From the NCBI GenBank assembly GCA_030835025.1, contig JAUQWS010000049.1, positions 1 through 57,757 of the forward strand: DNA of 57,757 nt, in the 5' to 3' direction. The notes beneath the pieces are model-generated. The model saw nothing but the letters and a program-made list of their open reading frames with translations. It did not search any database and was not told the DNA's origin. The position numbers and the translations under genes are program-made. Source of the stretch: Ignavibacteria bacterium. Its GTDB lineage: Bacteria > Bacteroidota > Ignavibacteria > Tepidaquicellales > OLB5. Shown here piece by piece: positions 41,752 through 50,816 of the stretch (positions are counted from its first letter, which is position 1; every line of letters starts with the position of its first letter).

Positions 41752-43647
41752 TTATCCCTTTATGTAGACTGTCAGCACTGATGTATCTGATGGCGATACG
41801 CCGGCAATTCTCGACGCCTGGCCGATTGAGCGGGGTCTGACCTTATTAAGCTTCTCCCTGCCTTCTGTTGAAAGGGATCTGATCTTGTTGAAATCAAAAT
41901 CTTCAGGGATCACCACGGATTCAATTTTATTAAAATTCTCTGCCTGCTCTGCCTGCCGTGCAATATACCCTTCATACTGAAGCTCAATTTCAATTTGATC
42001 CATTACTTCCCTGTTCCCTCTCAACTGCGCTAACAGTTCATTTTCGCTGAAGCACTCAAGGTTCAGGAAGTCTTCCAGTCTGGTTTCGTTGCGCTTAATT
42101 ATCTGTGAAAGAGAATCAGACTGCCTTACGGGCTGAGAGTTTACCGATTCAAGATAAGGGTTTACGTCGCGCGGAGAAATATAGTTTGATTTGAAGTACT
42201 TTATTCCTTCGTTTATCAGCTTTTCCTTCTTAAGCATTCCGTTGTATACATCATCGGGAATAAGACCGAACATATTACCGTATTTCATCAAACGCCGGTC
42301 TGCGTTATCCTGCCTTAAGATTAGCCTGTACTCCGCACATGAGGTGAATATCCTGTACGGCTCGTCAGGAATCTTGTTTATAAGATCGTCTATCAATACG
42401 CCAATATATGCCTCATTGCGCTTTGGTATGAATGGCTCCTTACCTTGTATCTTAAGGGCTGCGTTGATTCCGGCTACAAGTCCCTGTGCTGCTGCTTCTT
42501 CGTATCCTGATGTTCCGTTTATCTGTCCCGCAACATAAAGCCCTTCAATGAGCTTAGTTTCCATTGTAAGCTTTGTCTGGTACGTGGGGAGGAAATCATA
42601 TTCCACTGCGTAACCTGCCCGAAGCATTTTTGCGTTCTCAAGTCCGGGTATAGTCTTCAATGCCCGCTCTTGAATATCTGCAGGCAGGCTTGAGGAAAAG
42701 CCGTTCATATAAACTATGTTTGTGTTGAGACCTTCGGGTTCCAAAAATATCTGATGCCGGCCTTTATCGGCGAATCGGAAGATCTTGTCTTCTATCGATG
42801 GGCAGTAACGCGGACCCGCACCTGTGATGCGCCCCGTGAACATCGGCGAGTCATCAAATCCCGTTCTAAGAATTTCGTGTGTATCACTGTTTGTATAAGT
42901 TAAGTAGCATGATATCTGCCCAAGCCTTGGAAAGCTGCCGTTTGAAAAAACTGAAAATGGTTTGGGTTCAATATCTCCCGGCTGTTCACTGCAAACTGAG
43001 AAATTGATAGTATCAAGTTGCAGCCTGGGCGGAGTGCCTGTCTTTAGTCTGCCTGTTATAAATCCTTGATTTATCAAATAGTTAGATAGTCCCTTTGCTG
43101 ATTGCTCGCCGAATCTGCCGCCTTCGGTCCGGTTGTGGCCTGTGTGCATAACTGCATTCAGGAAAGTACCGCTCGTAATTATCACCGCGCCACAGTCTAT
43201 CTTATCTCCTTGAGCCGTCACAATTCCCGCAATTCTACCGTTTCTATCTCGAATTAATTCGTCAACAGTATTTTGGATCATTGTGATATTCTCACAGCTC
43301 TGGATGTATCCTTTTGCAACCACGGAATACAGTTCGCGGTCATTTTGCGATCGGGGTGACCAGATTGCAGGGCCTTTTGATTTGTTCAGCAGTTTGAACT
43401 GGATTCCCGTGTCGTCGGCAATCCGCCCCATTACCCCACCGAGAGCATCTATTTCCTTGACAAGATGCCCTTTTGCGGAGCCGCCAATTGCCGGATTGCA
43501 CGACATTCTGCCAATGGCATCCAGGTCCATAGTAACCATGCCCACGGTACACCCCATTCTTGATGATGTCCACGCTGCTTCAATGCCAGCGTGACCGGCA
43601 CCGATTACAATTATATCGTAGTATTTATTTAGGTTATTCAAATTCAA
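41752..43647 (-). CDS. mnmG: tRNA uridine-5-carboxymethylaminomethyl modification enzyme MnmG
   Basis: 631 residues. With MnmE it installs the cmnm5 group on U34 of certain tRNAs. FAD-binding [12 protein letters not shown] (residues 15-26), the [23 protein letters not shown] motif (two parts: [12 protein letters not shown] and EIDALGG), the [14 protein letters not shown] stretch and the C-terminal [13 protein letters not shown] are hallmarks. The start is TTG at 43,647; there is no ATG between it and the FAD motif. A hairpin that contains an AGGAGG lies 12-35 nt upstream. The partner gene mnmE lies 264 bp upstream on the same strand, separated by parS-like sites. Confidence 0.95.
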   Translation of the reverse strand: MNLNNLNKYYDIIVIGAGHAGIEAAWTSSRMGCTVGMVTMDLDAIGRMSCNPAIGGSAKGHLVKEIDALGGVMGRIADDTGIQFKLLNKSKGPAIWSPRSQNDRELYSVVAKGYIQSCENITMIQNTVDELIRDRNGRIAGIVTAQGDKIDCGAVIITSGTFLNAVMHTGHNRTEGGRFGEQSAKGLSNYLINQGFITGRLKTGTPPRLQLDTINFSVCSEQPGDIEPKPFSVFSNGSFPRLGQISCYLTYTNSDTHEILRTGFDDSPMFTGRITGAGPRYCPSIEDKIFRFADKGRHQIFLEPEGLNTNIVYMNGFSSSLPADIQERALKTIPGLENAKMLRAGYAVEYDFLPTYQTKLTMETKLIEGLYVAGQINGTSGYEEAAAQGLVAGINAALKIQGKEPFIPKRNEAYIGVLIDDLINKIPDEPYRIFTSCAEYRLILRQDNADRRLMKYGNMFGLIPDDVYNGMLKKEKLINEGIKYFKSNYISPRDVNPYLESVNSQPVRQSDSLSQIIKRNETRLEDFLNLECFSENELLAQLRGNREVMDQIEIELQYEGYIARQAEQAENFNKIESVVIPEDFDFNKIRSLSTEGREKLNKVRPRSIGQASRIAGVSPSDTSVLTVYIKG

Positions 43648-43658
43648 TTTAAGTGTGT

Positions 43659-43682
43659 AGGAGGCTGGCTAGCCTGCCTCCT
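43659..43682 (-). promoter_or_regulatory. Near-perfect palindrome before mnmG
   Basis: AGGAGGC / GCCTCCT arms around TGGCTAGCCT, which is itself nearly palindromic (GGCTAGCC). On the minus strand an AGGAGG is paired with CCTCCT, about 12 nt from the TTG start. It may limit ribosome binding or simply be a member of the CCTCCTT repeat family. Confidence 0.5.
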
Positions 43683-43779
43683 TGGTCAAATATGAGTGGC
43701 AGACAAGTCAGTCACCTACGGAAGTGTGAAAAAAGATTTAGGAATCGTCTCTTAGGCCAAAAATTCAAAAGATACCTAA

Positions 43780-43795
43780 TGTTTCACGTGAAACT
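43780..43795. other. parS-like site 1 (TGTTTCACGTGAAACT)
   Basis: Fifteen of 16 bases match the ParB-binding parS consensus TGTTTCACGTGAAACA; only the last base differs. It is an almost perfect palindrome. Lies between mnmG and mnmE, close to dnaA, as expected of origin-proximal parS. Confidence 0.85.
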
Positions 43796-43823
43796 TAAAG
43801 TACCGCATTTTTGACAATTCTCA

Positions 43824-43839
43824 TGTTTCACGGGAAACA
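43824..43839. other. parS-like site 2 (TGTTTCACGGGAAACA)
   Basis: One mismatch (G for T at position 10) from the parS consensus, 28 bp from site 1. The pair in one gap makes chance unlikely. The parA/parB genes are not in the window. Confidence 0.8.
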
Positions 43840-43911
43840 TTATGCGAAAATCGAACAAAAACGCTATTTTCATTAAGATTGCCTCGCTGCTCCAGGCCTC
43901 GAAAATGGCAA

Positions 43912-45282
43912 TCACTTTCCTATACAGAACTTAGTGAAGATATTATTTAAGATATCAACATTTGCGGTTTTACCGATGATCTCCGAAACCGAATCCATGG
44001 CAGCCCTAATCTCGAACGAAATCAGTTCGTTACCGCCACCCTTCTGAATCTGCTCTTTTGCATTAACAAGATATTCACAAGATTTCAACAGGCAGTCCCG
44101 ATGCCTTTCATTGGTAATTATCATATCAGAGCTCTTAGTAGAATGGGTTAAAGACTTCGCCCTGTTTATTATCTCCAGTTCAAGAAACTCCATACTTTCT
44201 CCTGTCTTAGCTGAAACACATAAACCGGCATGTTTGCCGCTAGTGGATATATCAACTTTATTGTGTACCTTAATCACCTTTTCTTTGGGAACATCTTTAA
44301 CAAATTCATCGCCTATTGAGCCAGGATCTGTTAAGTCTTCAATCTCAAGTACAATGTCCGATTCCCCTATCTTAAGTTTTGATCTCCGCACACCTTCTTC
44401 TTCAACGGTATCAATAGTCTTTCTAATTCCAGCAGTATCTATCACATTGAATTGGATACCACCCAGAATAAGTGGTTCCTGAAGAAAGTCCCTGGTTGTC
44501 CCGGGGATTTCGCTGACAATCGCTCTGGATTCATTCAAAAAATAATTGAAAATACTTGACTTACCAACATTTGGCTTGCCAACGATTGCCAAATTGACAC
44601 CATTTTTGATAATTTTGCCGCTCTCGTAAGTTCTTGTTAAATCAGTGAATCTTGAAATCAGTTTGTTGATCTTTTTGAGCAGCTCGTCTCTTTCAACAAG
44701 GTCAATGCCCTCTTCGGAGAAGTCCAGTTCAAGCTCAAGCAGAGAGCAGTAATTGATAAGCTCTTCCCGAAGTGATTTGATCTTATTTGAAAACTCTCCC
44801 GTGAGCTGCTTCTTGGCAAGCAGATTCGCCTGTTCGGTTTTGGCTTTGATGAGATCAGCAACTGCTTCTGTCTGCGCAAGATCCATCTTCCCGTTCATGT
44901 AAGCACGCTTGGAGAATTCCCCCGGCTCAGCATGGTCAGCCCCCAAACTACTCAGTAAATTATTGATTTTACGGTAGATATAGCTGCCACCATGACTTGA
45001 AATCTCAACCACATCCTCGCCTGTGTATGAATTAGGTGCCCTAAATAAAGTTATTACTACTTCGTCAATAAGTTCATTCGTTGATATATCAAATAAATAT
45101 CCGTGCTGAGCGGTATGTGAAACAAGGCTCTCAATATGAACCGGTGCAAATTCCTGCGGTTTTTTAGATAATACCTTTTTGATGAGCTGAAAACTATCGT
45201 TTCCGCTCAGGCGAACGACGGTTATACCGCTCTCCCCCACAAGTGTCGCAGGAGCAAATATTATTCTGTTATCAAATGACAT
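43912..45282 (-). CDS. mnmE: tRNA modification GTPase MnmE
   Basis: 456 residues. Partners MnmG in tRNA U34 modification. The N-terminal domain binds the formyl-folate donor (residues 1-120), then a helical domain with an embedded Era-like G domain: G1 GKPNVGKSS (235-243), G2 TTRD, G3 DTAG (282-285), G4 NKVD. The C-terminal FCIGK carries the catalytic cysteine and the conserved Gly-Lys. ATG start with clean neighbours. Belongs to the cluster of origin-proximal housekeeping genes with mnmG and rsmG; between it and mnmG lie two parS-like sites. Confidence 0.95.
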   Translation of the reverse strand: MSFDNRIIFAPATLVGESGITVVRLSGNDSFQLIKKVLSKKPQEFAPVHIESLVSHTAQHGYLFDISTNELIDEVVITLFRAPNSYTGEDVVEISSHGGSYIYRKINNLLSSLGADHAEPGEFSKRAYMNGKMDLAQTEAVADLIKAKTEQANLLAKKQLTGEFSNKIKSLREELINYCSLLELELDFSEEGIDLVERDELLKKINKLISRFTDLTRTYESGKIIKNGVNLAIVGKPNVGKSSIFNYFLNESRAIVSEIPGTTRDFLQEPLILGGIQFNVIDTAGIRKTIDTVEEEGVRRSKLKIGESDIVLEIEDLTDPGSIGDEFVKDVPKEKVIKVHNKVDISTSGKHAGLCVSAKTGESMEFLELEIINRAKSLTHSTKSSDMIITNERHRDCLLKSCEYLVNAKEQIQKGGGNELISFEIRAAMDSVSEIIGKTANVDILNNIFTKFCIGK

Positions 45283-45457
45283 TTTTAGGACTCCAAAGAT
45301 ACCGAATAATGTTTCCGCTTACAATGAAGAGGGCTTTCCGGTAAGCAGGCCCCAAAACCCGCACATTCCCCTCGTTCTCAAGCTCCAGCCCGGGAAATCT
45401 GTTTTTAAGGTTTAGAATCTATCTTGAACCCGCAATCCAAATAAATTAATTTGCATA

Positions 45458-46117
45458 ATGAAAGTTATTCTAACGGGAGCTACTGGAATGGTCGGCGAGG
45501 GTGTTCTGCTGGAATGCCTGGATAACAGCGCTATAGAGAAGGTACTGGTTATTGGAAGAAGACCCTGCGGCTATACCCATCCAAAGCTAATGGAACTCGT
45601 TCAAAATGATCTTGCGAATTCATCTTCAGCTGCAGAACTCACCGGTTATGATGCATGTTTTTTCTGTGCGGGAGTTTCCTCAGTCGGTAAATCTGAAGAA
45701 GTGTATTATAGGCTCACCTATGATTTAACCACCGGGTTTGCTGAAACATTTAAGAAGCAGAATCCCAACAAACCCCTCACCTTTTGTTATGTCTCGGGTT
45801 ACGGCACGGATAGCTCTGAGAAAGGCAGATCAATGTGGGCGCGGGTTAAGGGAAAGACAGAAAACAAACTGATCGAACTGTTCGGCAACGGCGCGCATAT
45901 GTTCCGCCCGGGCTATATGAAGCCGGTAAAAGGACAGAAGAACATCCTTAAATTCTACTTCGGCTGGCAACTGTTCTATCCGGTAGTTAAATTACTTTTG
46001 CCGCGATTTACGTGTACCTTAAGGGAAGTAGGAAAAGCAATGATAAATACCGCTCAACAAAGCTATGATAAGCGTATATTGGAAGTCAAAGACATAATTC
46101 AGCTTTCGAAAACCTGA
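45458..46117 (+). CDS. NAD(P)-binding Rossmann-fold protein, epimerase-like
   Basis: 219 residues. N-terminal nucleotide loop LTGATGMVGEGVLLECL, then KVLVIGRRPCGYTHPKL (arginines suit NADP), a FFCAGVSSVGKSEE segment and FCYVSGYGTDSSEKGRSMWARVKGKTEN, with the YxxxK-like position replaced. This fits atypical short-chain dehydrogenases (NmrA/YwnB-like). The C-terminal segment looks membrane-associated (FYFGWQLFYPVVKLLLP). Substrate unknown. ATG start; followed 10 nt later by a lipoprotein gene, so possibly one transcript. Confidence 0.83.
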   Translation: MKVILTGATGMVGEGVLLECLDNSAIEKVLVIGRRPCGYTHPKLMELVQNDLANSSSAAELTGYDACFFCAGVSSVGKSEEVYYRLTYDLTTGFAETFKKQNPNKPLTFCYVSGYGTDSSEKGRSMWARVKGKTENKLIELFGNGAHMFRPGYMKPVKGQKNILKFYFGWQLFYPVVKLLLPRFTCTLREVGKAMINTAQQSYDKRILEVKDIIQLSKT

Positions 46118-46127
46118 TAATCACAAC

Positions 46128-46784
46128 ATGAAAACTTCATCCATATTTATTACCGTTTTGCTGATAATCGCGTTTGTTTTTTCCTCGTGCGGCAAAAAGC
46201 CGGTAACAACTGATACAAAGAACAAAACGGATTCTGTAAAAAAAGAAATATCGAAAGATGTAACCACCGATAAATCCGCACCGGGAGTGGATACTTTCAT
46301 AACGGCGGGATATATGTACTGGGTGCCGCCCGCAATAATTGATACCACCTGGTCGGCTGTTGTTCTGGGAGAAGTGTTAAGTATTGAGAAAAGAAAAAGC
46401 ACGGGCACAGATCCGAATAAAGCTGAAGTTTTCGGGATGGTAAAAATAAATAAGATCCTTTATTCTGTTCCCGCAGGTGATAAGAATATGGAAGGGCAGA
46501 AGTATATACGTACTGATGCGCTTAAGGGTTTTAAACAGGGCGATAAAGTGCTGATCTACTTTGTCCGTTATGAAAAAGGCTACGCCATCAAGCGCGGTAA
46601 TGTGCATAAGGTCTCAGGGCCTGAAGACGAGCTTGTTGGAATGACCGAACGCTTCCTTCAGAGCGGCCAGAACACAGAATATATTCTAAATGACCCGAAA
46701 GAATACAGGCTTTGGGGCAAGTATGATAAGGGCACCGCAAGCCGACTGATGCAGGATTACGAGGAAAAGCAAAAGGGCAAATAG
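46128..46784 (+). CDS. Lipoprotein of unknown function
   Basis: 218 residues. Lipoprotein signal with lipobox FSSC (Cys21) followed by a Lys/Thr-rich low-complexity linker (KKPVTTDTKNKTDSVKKEIS), then a soluble domain: YMYWVPPAIIDTTWSAVVLGEVLSIEKRK, KINKILYSVPAGDKNMEG and LIYFVRYEKGYAIKRG. The strand-rich core looks OB- or beta-barrel-like. No recognised domain. Probably anchored in the outer membrane. Its ATG is 10 nt after the NAD-binding protein gene. Confidence 0.82.
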   Translation: MKTSSIFITVLLIIAFVFSSCGKKPVTTDTKNKTDSVKKEISKDVTTDKSAPGVDTFITAGYMYWVPPAIIDTTWSAVVLGEVLSIEKRKSTGTDPNKAEVFGMVKINKILYSVPAGDKNMEGQKYIRTDALKGFKQGDKVLIYFVRYEKGYAIKRGNVHKVSGPEDELVGMTERFLQSGQNTEYILNDPKEYRLWGKYDKGTASRLMQDYEEKQKGK

Positions 46785-47262
46785 CCCAACCCGGCAATAT
46801 GCAACCCGTTTGCTTAGCTTGAAACACTAACCGTTTGAAAGCCTGAAGTTAGAAATTGATGAGTTTAGCATTAACGTAGCTATGGTATTTGGGAATTGAA
46901 CATTGACATAGCAACTTTTTTTAATTATTATGCAATGCGAGTCGGGGGATATTAGTGTTAATAAGTTGTGAATATATGTTGAGTACTTCACTTCTTATGT
47001 TTAAATCCTTCATTTTATGTTGAGAAAGAGGCAGAAAAGTTATTAACATTTACGTGTTAATAACCCCTTCGAAACAACATCAAGCCGATAAAAATCATAG
47101 CTTTACGTTTTCACAAAAGTTGTTAATTACTTTTTGAATACTGAATTATTTATACAGCTACGGCGCTTGTTTTAATCTTAATATTAAATTAACAGAGTTT
47201 ATTCTTTTAAAATAGAAAGTTAACAGAAATTGAGCGGCTACGAACTGAGAGAAGATCCCGCG
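46785..47262. other. Candidate replication-origin region left of dnaA
   Basis: 478-bp AT-rich gap before dnaA. Contains the 9-mer TTATTAACA (or complement) at 46,956-46,964, 47,040-47,048 and 47,055-47,063, the last two as arms of a perfect 10-bp palindrome GTTATTAACA/TGTTAATAAC (47,039-47,064). TTATTAACA is two bases from the classical DnaA box TTATCCACA. Also a long A/T-rich tract at 47,110-47,225 that could be the unwinding region. Position beside dnaA supports an origin role. Confidence 0.55.
47039..47064. repeat. Perfect 10-bp inverted repeat GTTATTAACA / TGTTAATAAC
   Basis: Loop TTTACG. Each arm contains the TTATTAACA 9-mer that also occurs at 46,956, 48,736 and 48,846, around dnaA. 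Possible paired DnaA sites. Confidence 0.6.
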
Positions 47263-48732
47263 ATGAACGAAAGTGTTGAAAGAAACACCGACCCTTCGAA
47301 AATTACAGATACTGCGCAGGAAGCATTTAACAACTGGACAAGGTTTCTTGATATTGTAAAGCTTAACGTTTCTGAGCTTAAGCTTAATACGTGGTTTAAG
47401 CCGATTAAGCCCGTTGCTTTCGAAAATAACATCCTCACCATTTCCGTTCCCAGCCAGGATTATTACGAAATGATAATTTCGCGCTTTGGCGATGTTGTGA
47501 CCAAGGCTATAAGATCCGTTCTGGGTGATGGCGGCAAGATTGTCTATGAGATCGATCAGCGAATATCATTTTCGCAGGAGCCGGAGCTTATCGATTCACC
47601 TCCTCCGGCAGCATTTGATCCGAACTATTACCGTCCCTCCGCTCAGCAAGAAACGGGTCCCGCTCTGAAGGTAAAGCTGGGTGAAGTTGAGAATGAATAC
47701 ACACAAAGATGTTTTTTGAATCCGGAATATACCTTTGAGAATTTTGTCAAAGGCAAGAACAATGAATTTGCAACGGCAGCGGCTATATCAATTGCCAACA
47801 AGCCGGGCGCGCAGTATAACCCCTTAATGCTTTACGGTGGCGTTGGGCTCGGCAAAACGCACTTAATGCAGGCGATCGGAAACCAGATCAAGGCCGGCAA
47901 CCCGGATATGAAGATTATGTACGTATCGGGACCGGAGTTCACAACAAATTTTGTACAGAGCATCCGCACGAACAAGGCACACGAATTCGAAAGGTATTAT
48001 AAATCTCTCGATATGCTCATCGTCGATGATATCCAGTTCCTTGAAGGCAAAGAAAGCACACAGGATTCATTCTTCCAGATATTTAACTCGCTCTACCAGC
48101 TAAGAAAACAGATCGTGCTTTCGTGCGATAAGCCGCCGCACCAGCTTGAGGGTCTTGAAGAGCGCCTTATTACCCGCTTCCAGTGGGGTTTGACGGTTGA
48201 CATCCAACCGCCGGATCTTGAGACAAGAATTGCTATATTGAACAAGAAGAGCGAAAAAGAGGGATTTGCGGTACCGTATGAGGTGCAGGAATTTATTGCG
48301 CTTAACATCAAAGATAATATCCGCTCACTTGAAGGCTGTTTAAAGAGCCTGATCTTTGATGCGGAATTGACACGCTCTCCCGTTAACCTTGATATGGCTA
48401 AGCGCAGCGTGCTTAAGTTTGGCGGCATTAAGAACCGCAGACAGAATATTGATATCAGTACTATCATTGCAACTGTTGCAAAATATTTTGGGATTGATGA
48501 ATCACTGTTAAGGCTTAAATCAAAACAGCAGGAAATTGTTCACGCACGGCACACTGCGATGTATTTAAGCAAAGAACTCACCCCCTCCTCTCTTCAAACA
48601 ATAGGCGCACACTTCGGCGGCCGAAACCATGCAACGGTTATTCACGCATGCAAATGCATAGAGGAAGTTATCAACAACGATAAAAACTTCAAAGATAAAC
48701 TCGAGCAGATCAAAGAGATGCTGTTAACATAA
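47263..48732 (+). CDS. dnaA: Chromosomal replication initiator protein DnaA
   Basis: 489 residues from the ATG at 47,263, which has GAGAGAAG nearby upstream. A TTG at 47,230 would extend it by 11 residues, and I cannot exclude that. Binds oriC DnaA boxes and unwinds the origin. Domain I: WTRFLDIVKLNVSELKLNTWF. Domain III: Walker A GGVGLGKTHLMQ (about 190-201), Walker B MLIVDDIQFL, sensor and arginine-finger regions. Domain IV: DNA-binding signature FGGRNHATVIHACK near the C-terminus. Full-length for the family. The flanking gaps hold candidate DnaA boxes. Confidence 0.95.
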   Translation: MNESVERNTDPSKITDTAQEAFNNWTRFLDIVKLNVSELKLNTWFKPIKPVAFENNILTISVPSQDYYEMIISRFGDVVTKAIRSVLGDGGKIVYEIDQRISFSQEPELIDSPPPAAFDPNYYRPSAQQETGPALKVKLGEVENEYTQRCFLNPEYTFENFVKGKNNEFATAAAISIANKPGAQYNPLMLYGGVGLGKTHLMQAIGNQIKAGNPDMKIMYVSGPEFTTNFVQSIRTNKAHEFERYYKSLDMLIVDDIQFLEGKESTQDSFFQIFNSLYQLRKQIVLSCDKPPHQLEGLEERLITRFQWGLTVDIQPPDLETRIAILNKKSEKEGFAVPYEVQEFIALNIKDNIRSLEGCLKSLIFDAELTRSPVNLDMAKRSVLKFGGIKNRRQNIDISTIIATVAKYFGIDESLLRLKSKQQEIVHARHTAMYLSKELTPSSLQTIGAHFGGRNHATVIHACKCIEEVINNDKNFKDKLEQIKEMLLT

Positions 48733-49041
48733 AATTGTTAATAAAACCATTTTAATGCAAAAGCTATCCACATATATACGGATGGCTTTTGTTTTTATAG
48801 ATATCGTGTTTGTGCCGTTAATAATAAGCTTAGTCATTAACAATTTTATTAACAAAAAAGCGGTCGCTTTCTTTTATTTTCATTCTAAATTTGAACATAA
48901 GTCATTAAATTTATACTTATCAACACCCCTGCTTCTACAGCTTTTTTATTTATATAATAAAGAATAAGTATAGTAGAGGAGCGGCTGATAAATAAGAATT
49001 GACAGTAGATAGTTGAAAAATGAAGTATAAATAAATGCAGA
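48733..49041. other. Candidate origin region right of dnaA
   Basis: 309-bp AT-rich gap between dnaA and recN. DnaA-box-like sites: CTATCCACA (48,764-48,772; one mismatch), TTATCAACA (48,917-48,925; one mismatch), and the TTATTAACA 9-mer at 48,736-48,744 (complement) and 48,846-48,854. A 70-residue frame at 48,755 overlaps these and looks spurious. Consistent with a split origin around dnaA. Confidence 0.55.
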
Positions 49042-50760
49042 ATGCTTGAAAAGCTTACAATAAAAAATTATCTGCTTCTTAAGAATATTGAGATGGATCT
49101 TTCGCCAGGGTTTAATATAATTACCGGCGAAACAGGCGCAGGAAAATCGATTTTGATAAACGCACTTATGCTGCTAATGGGCGGCAGGGCAGATTATTCC
49201 ATTATAAGCAGGAATAAAGAAAAGATGATAATTGAAGGGGTGGTGAGCATAAGTGGTGAAAATTCGAAAACTATAGCTAAAATTTTAAAGGAGCACGACA
49301 TAGAGAGTCTGGGAGCAGGTAATCTTATAATACGGCGTGAACTTTATAGTAAGGCATACAGCAGGTGTTTTGTTAATGACACACCGGTGGGAACCAATGA
49401 ACTTAAAGAAATTGGAGATGTGATAATAGATATTCATTCACAGAACGAACATCAGTCACTTCTGAGAAAAGAGCTGCACATTGAGCTGCTTGACTCATAC
49501 CTTGTAAAAAAAGAGGGGAAGAAGTTTTCGGATAAACTGAACAGTTATAAAAGCGAATACTATGACTTGCAGGAATATTTAAGCGAGTATGAATCAACCA
49601 GAAAAAGAAAGGATGAACTTGATAACAAGCGCAATTTTCTTGAGTTTCAGCTGAAGGAAATAAAAGACGTAAACCCCGAACCAAACGAAGATGATGCACT
49701 GGATAGCGAACTTAAAACAGGGGAGAATATTGAAGGTATCCAGCAGGGACTGGCAATTGCATACGGCAACTTATACGACGAAGCCGGCTCAGTAATTGAA
49801 AGACTTAAGGTAGTTGAAAAAGAGCTCGGCAAAATAGGGGAATATAACAGCGATATAGCAAAGATACTGAAAGATATTGCCGAAACAAGCACAACGCTGA
49901 ACGAAGCATCGCGCCAGATAGGTTCAATGAAAGATAATTTGTCATTTGACCCGGCAAGGGTTGAAGAAATACGCGAACGCCTGTATAAGCTGCAATTCCT
50001 TAAGAAAAAATACGGCGGCTCAATAGCGGAAGTCATTAAACTGCGCGAAGATCTGGAAAAAGACCTTAGCCTTGTTGATAACTTTGATGAAAAAATCAAA
50101 GACCTTGATAAAAAGATCATCTCAGCACGATCGAGCCTGCTGAAAAAAGCGCAGGAGCTTTCAAAGATCAGAAAAGACAGATCAAAAACCCTTGAAACCG
50201 AAGTTGTAAAAGTTCTCAATGAAGTGGGATTTGAAAATGGTGAGTTTAAATGTAACATAACCTCACCTCCGGCTCCCCTGCCCAAAGGAGAGGGGAGAGA
50301 TGTCCTTGGGGGTCTGGGAATAGACGACGTTGAATTTATGGTGAAGATAAATAAAGGTGATGAATTCACGCCGCTCCGCAAGACCGCTTCCGGCGGGGAA
50401 GTATCACGTATTATGCTTGCAGTTAAAACCGTGCTTGCAGATGCCGACAATGTAGATATACTTGTATTTGATGAAATAGATACGGGTATCAGCGGGCGCA
50501 TAGCGCAGAAGGTAGGCCGCGTTATGAAAAAGCTTTCCGAGTACCACCAGGTAATAGCAATTACACATTTAGCCCAAATAGCAGCCCTTGCATCAGAACA
50601 TTACGAAGTTTTAAAAGAGACAGAAGGCGAAGGAACGATCACCCGCATTCGTGCTCTGGATAAAAACGAAAAGGTGATAGAAGTTGCCAAGCTCTTAAGC
50701 GGCGAAAAGGTTACCGATGCAAGCATTAAGAGCGCAAAAGAATTGATGTTAGATAAGTAG
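49042..50760 (+). CDS. recN: DNA repair protein RecN, with in-frame palindromic insert
   Basis: 572 residues. SMC-like ATPase in double-strand-break repair. Walker A GETGAGKS (29-36), central coiled coil (about 160-390), signature ASGGEVSRIML, Walker B LVFDEIDTGISG and HLAQIAALA at the end. Before the signature, between FKCNI and LGIDDVEF, there is an extra segment SPPAPLPKGEGRDVLGG (about 408-424), encoded by a GC-rich palindromic repeat. It lies in a variable loop so the protein should still fold. ATG start. A CCCCTCCTT palindrome lies past the stop. Confidence 0.93.
   Translation: MLEKLTIKNYLLLKNIEMDLSPGFNIITGETGAGKSILINALMLLMGGRADYSIISRNKEKMIIEGVVSISGENSKTIAKILKEHDIESLGAGNLIIRRELYSKAYSRCFVNDTPVGTNELKEIGDVIIDIHSQNEHQSLLRKELHIELLDSYLVKKEGKKFSDKLNSYKSEYYDLQEYLSEYESTRKRKDELDNKRNFLEFQLKEIKDVNPEPNEDDALDSELKTGENIEGIQQGLAIAYGNLYDEAGSVIERLKVVEKELGKIGEYNSDIAKILKDIAETSTTLNEASRQIGSMKDNLSFDPARVEEIRERLYKLQFLKKKYGGSIAEVIKLREDLEKDLSLVDNFDEKIKDLDKKIISARSSLLKKAQELSKIRKDRSKTLETEVVKVLNEVGFENGEFKCNITSPPAPLPKGEGRDVLGGLGIDDVEFMVKINKGDEFTPLRKTASGGEVSRIMLAVKTVLADADNVDILVFDEIDTGISGRIAQKVGRVMKKLSEYHQVIAITHLAQIAALASEHYEVLKETEGEGTITRIRALDKNEKVIEVAKLLSGEKVTDASIKSAKELMLDK
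50263..50313 (+). repeat. In-frame palindromic element inside recN
   Basis: Codes for SPPAPLPKGEG and neighbouring residues. Arms CTCCCCT (50,273-50,279) and AGGGGAG (50,291-50,297) with an 11-nt loop. Similar peptides are known from interspersed palindromes in other genomes. Distinct in sequence from the rsmG element but of the same GC-rich kind. Confidence 0.75.
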
Positions 50761-50779
50761 TAAGGCATCTATTTAAGCT

Positions 50780-50801
50780 CCCCTCCTTTATTAAGGAGGG
50801 G
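50780..50801. repeat. Palindrome CCCCTCCTT-TATT-AAGGAGGGG
   Basis: Perfect 9-bp arms in the 56-bp gap between convergent recN and the CoA-binding gene. May double as a terminator hairpin, but T runs are weak. Confidence 0.8.
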
Positions 50802-50816
50802 AAGACAAGTTAAAAA

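Noticed and set aside
48755-48967. 70-residue frame between dnaA and recN
   Set aside because: Lies over DnaA-box-like sites, low-complexity hydrophobic composition from AT-rich DNA, no start signal.
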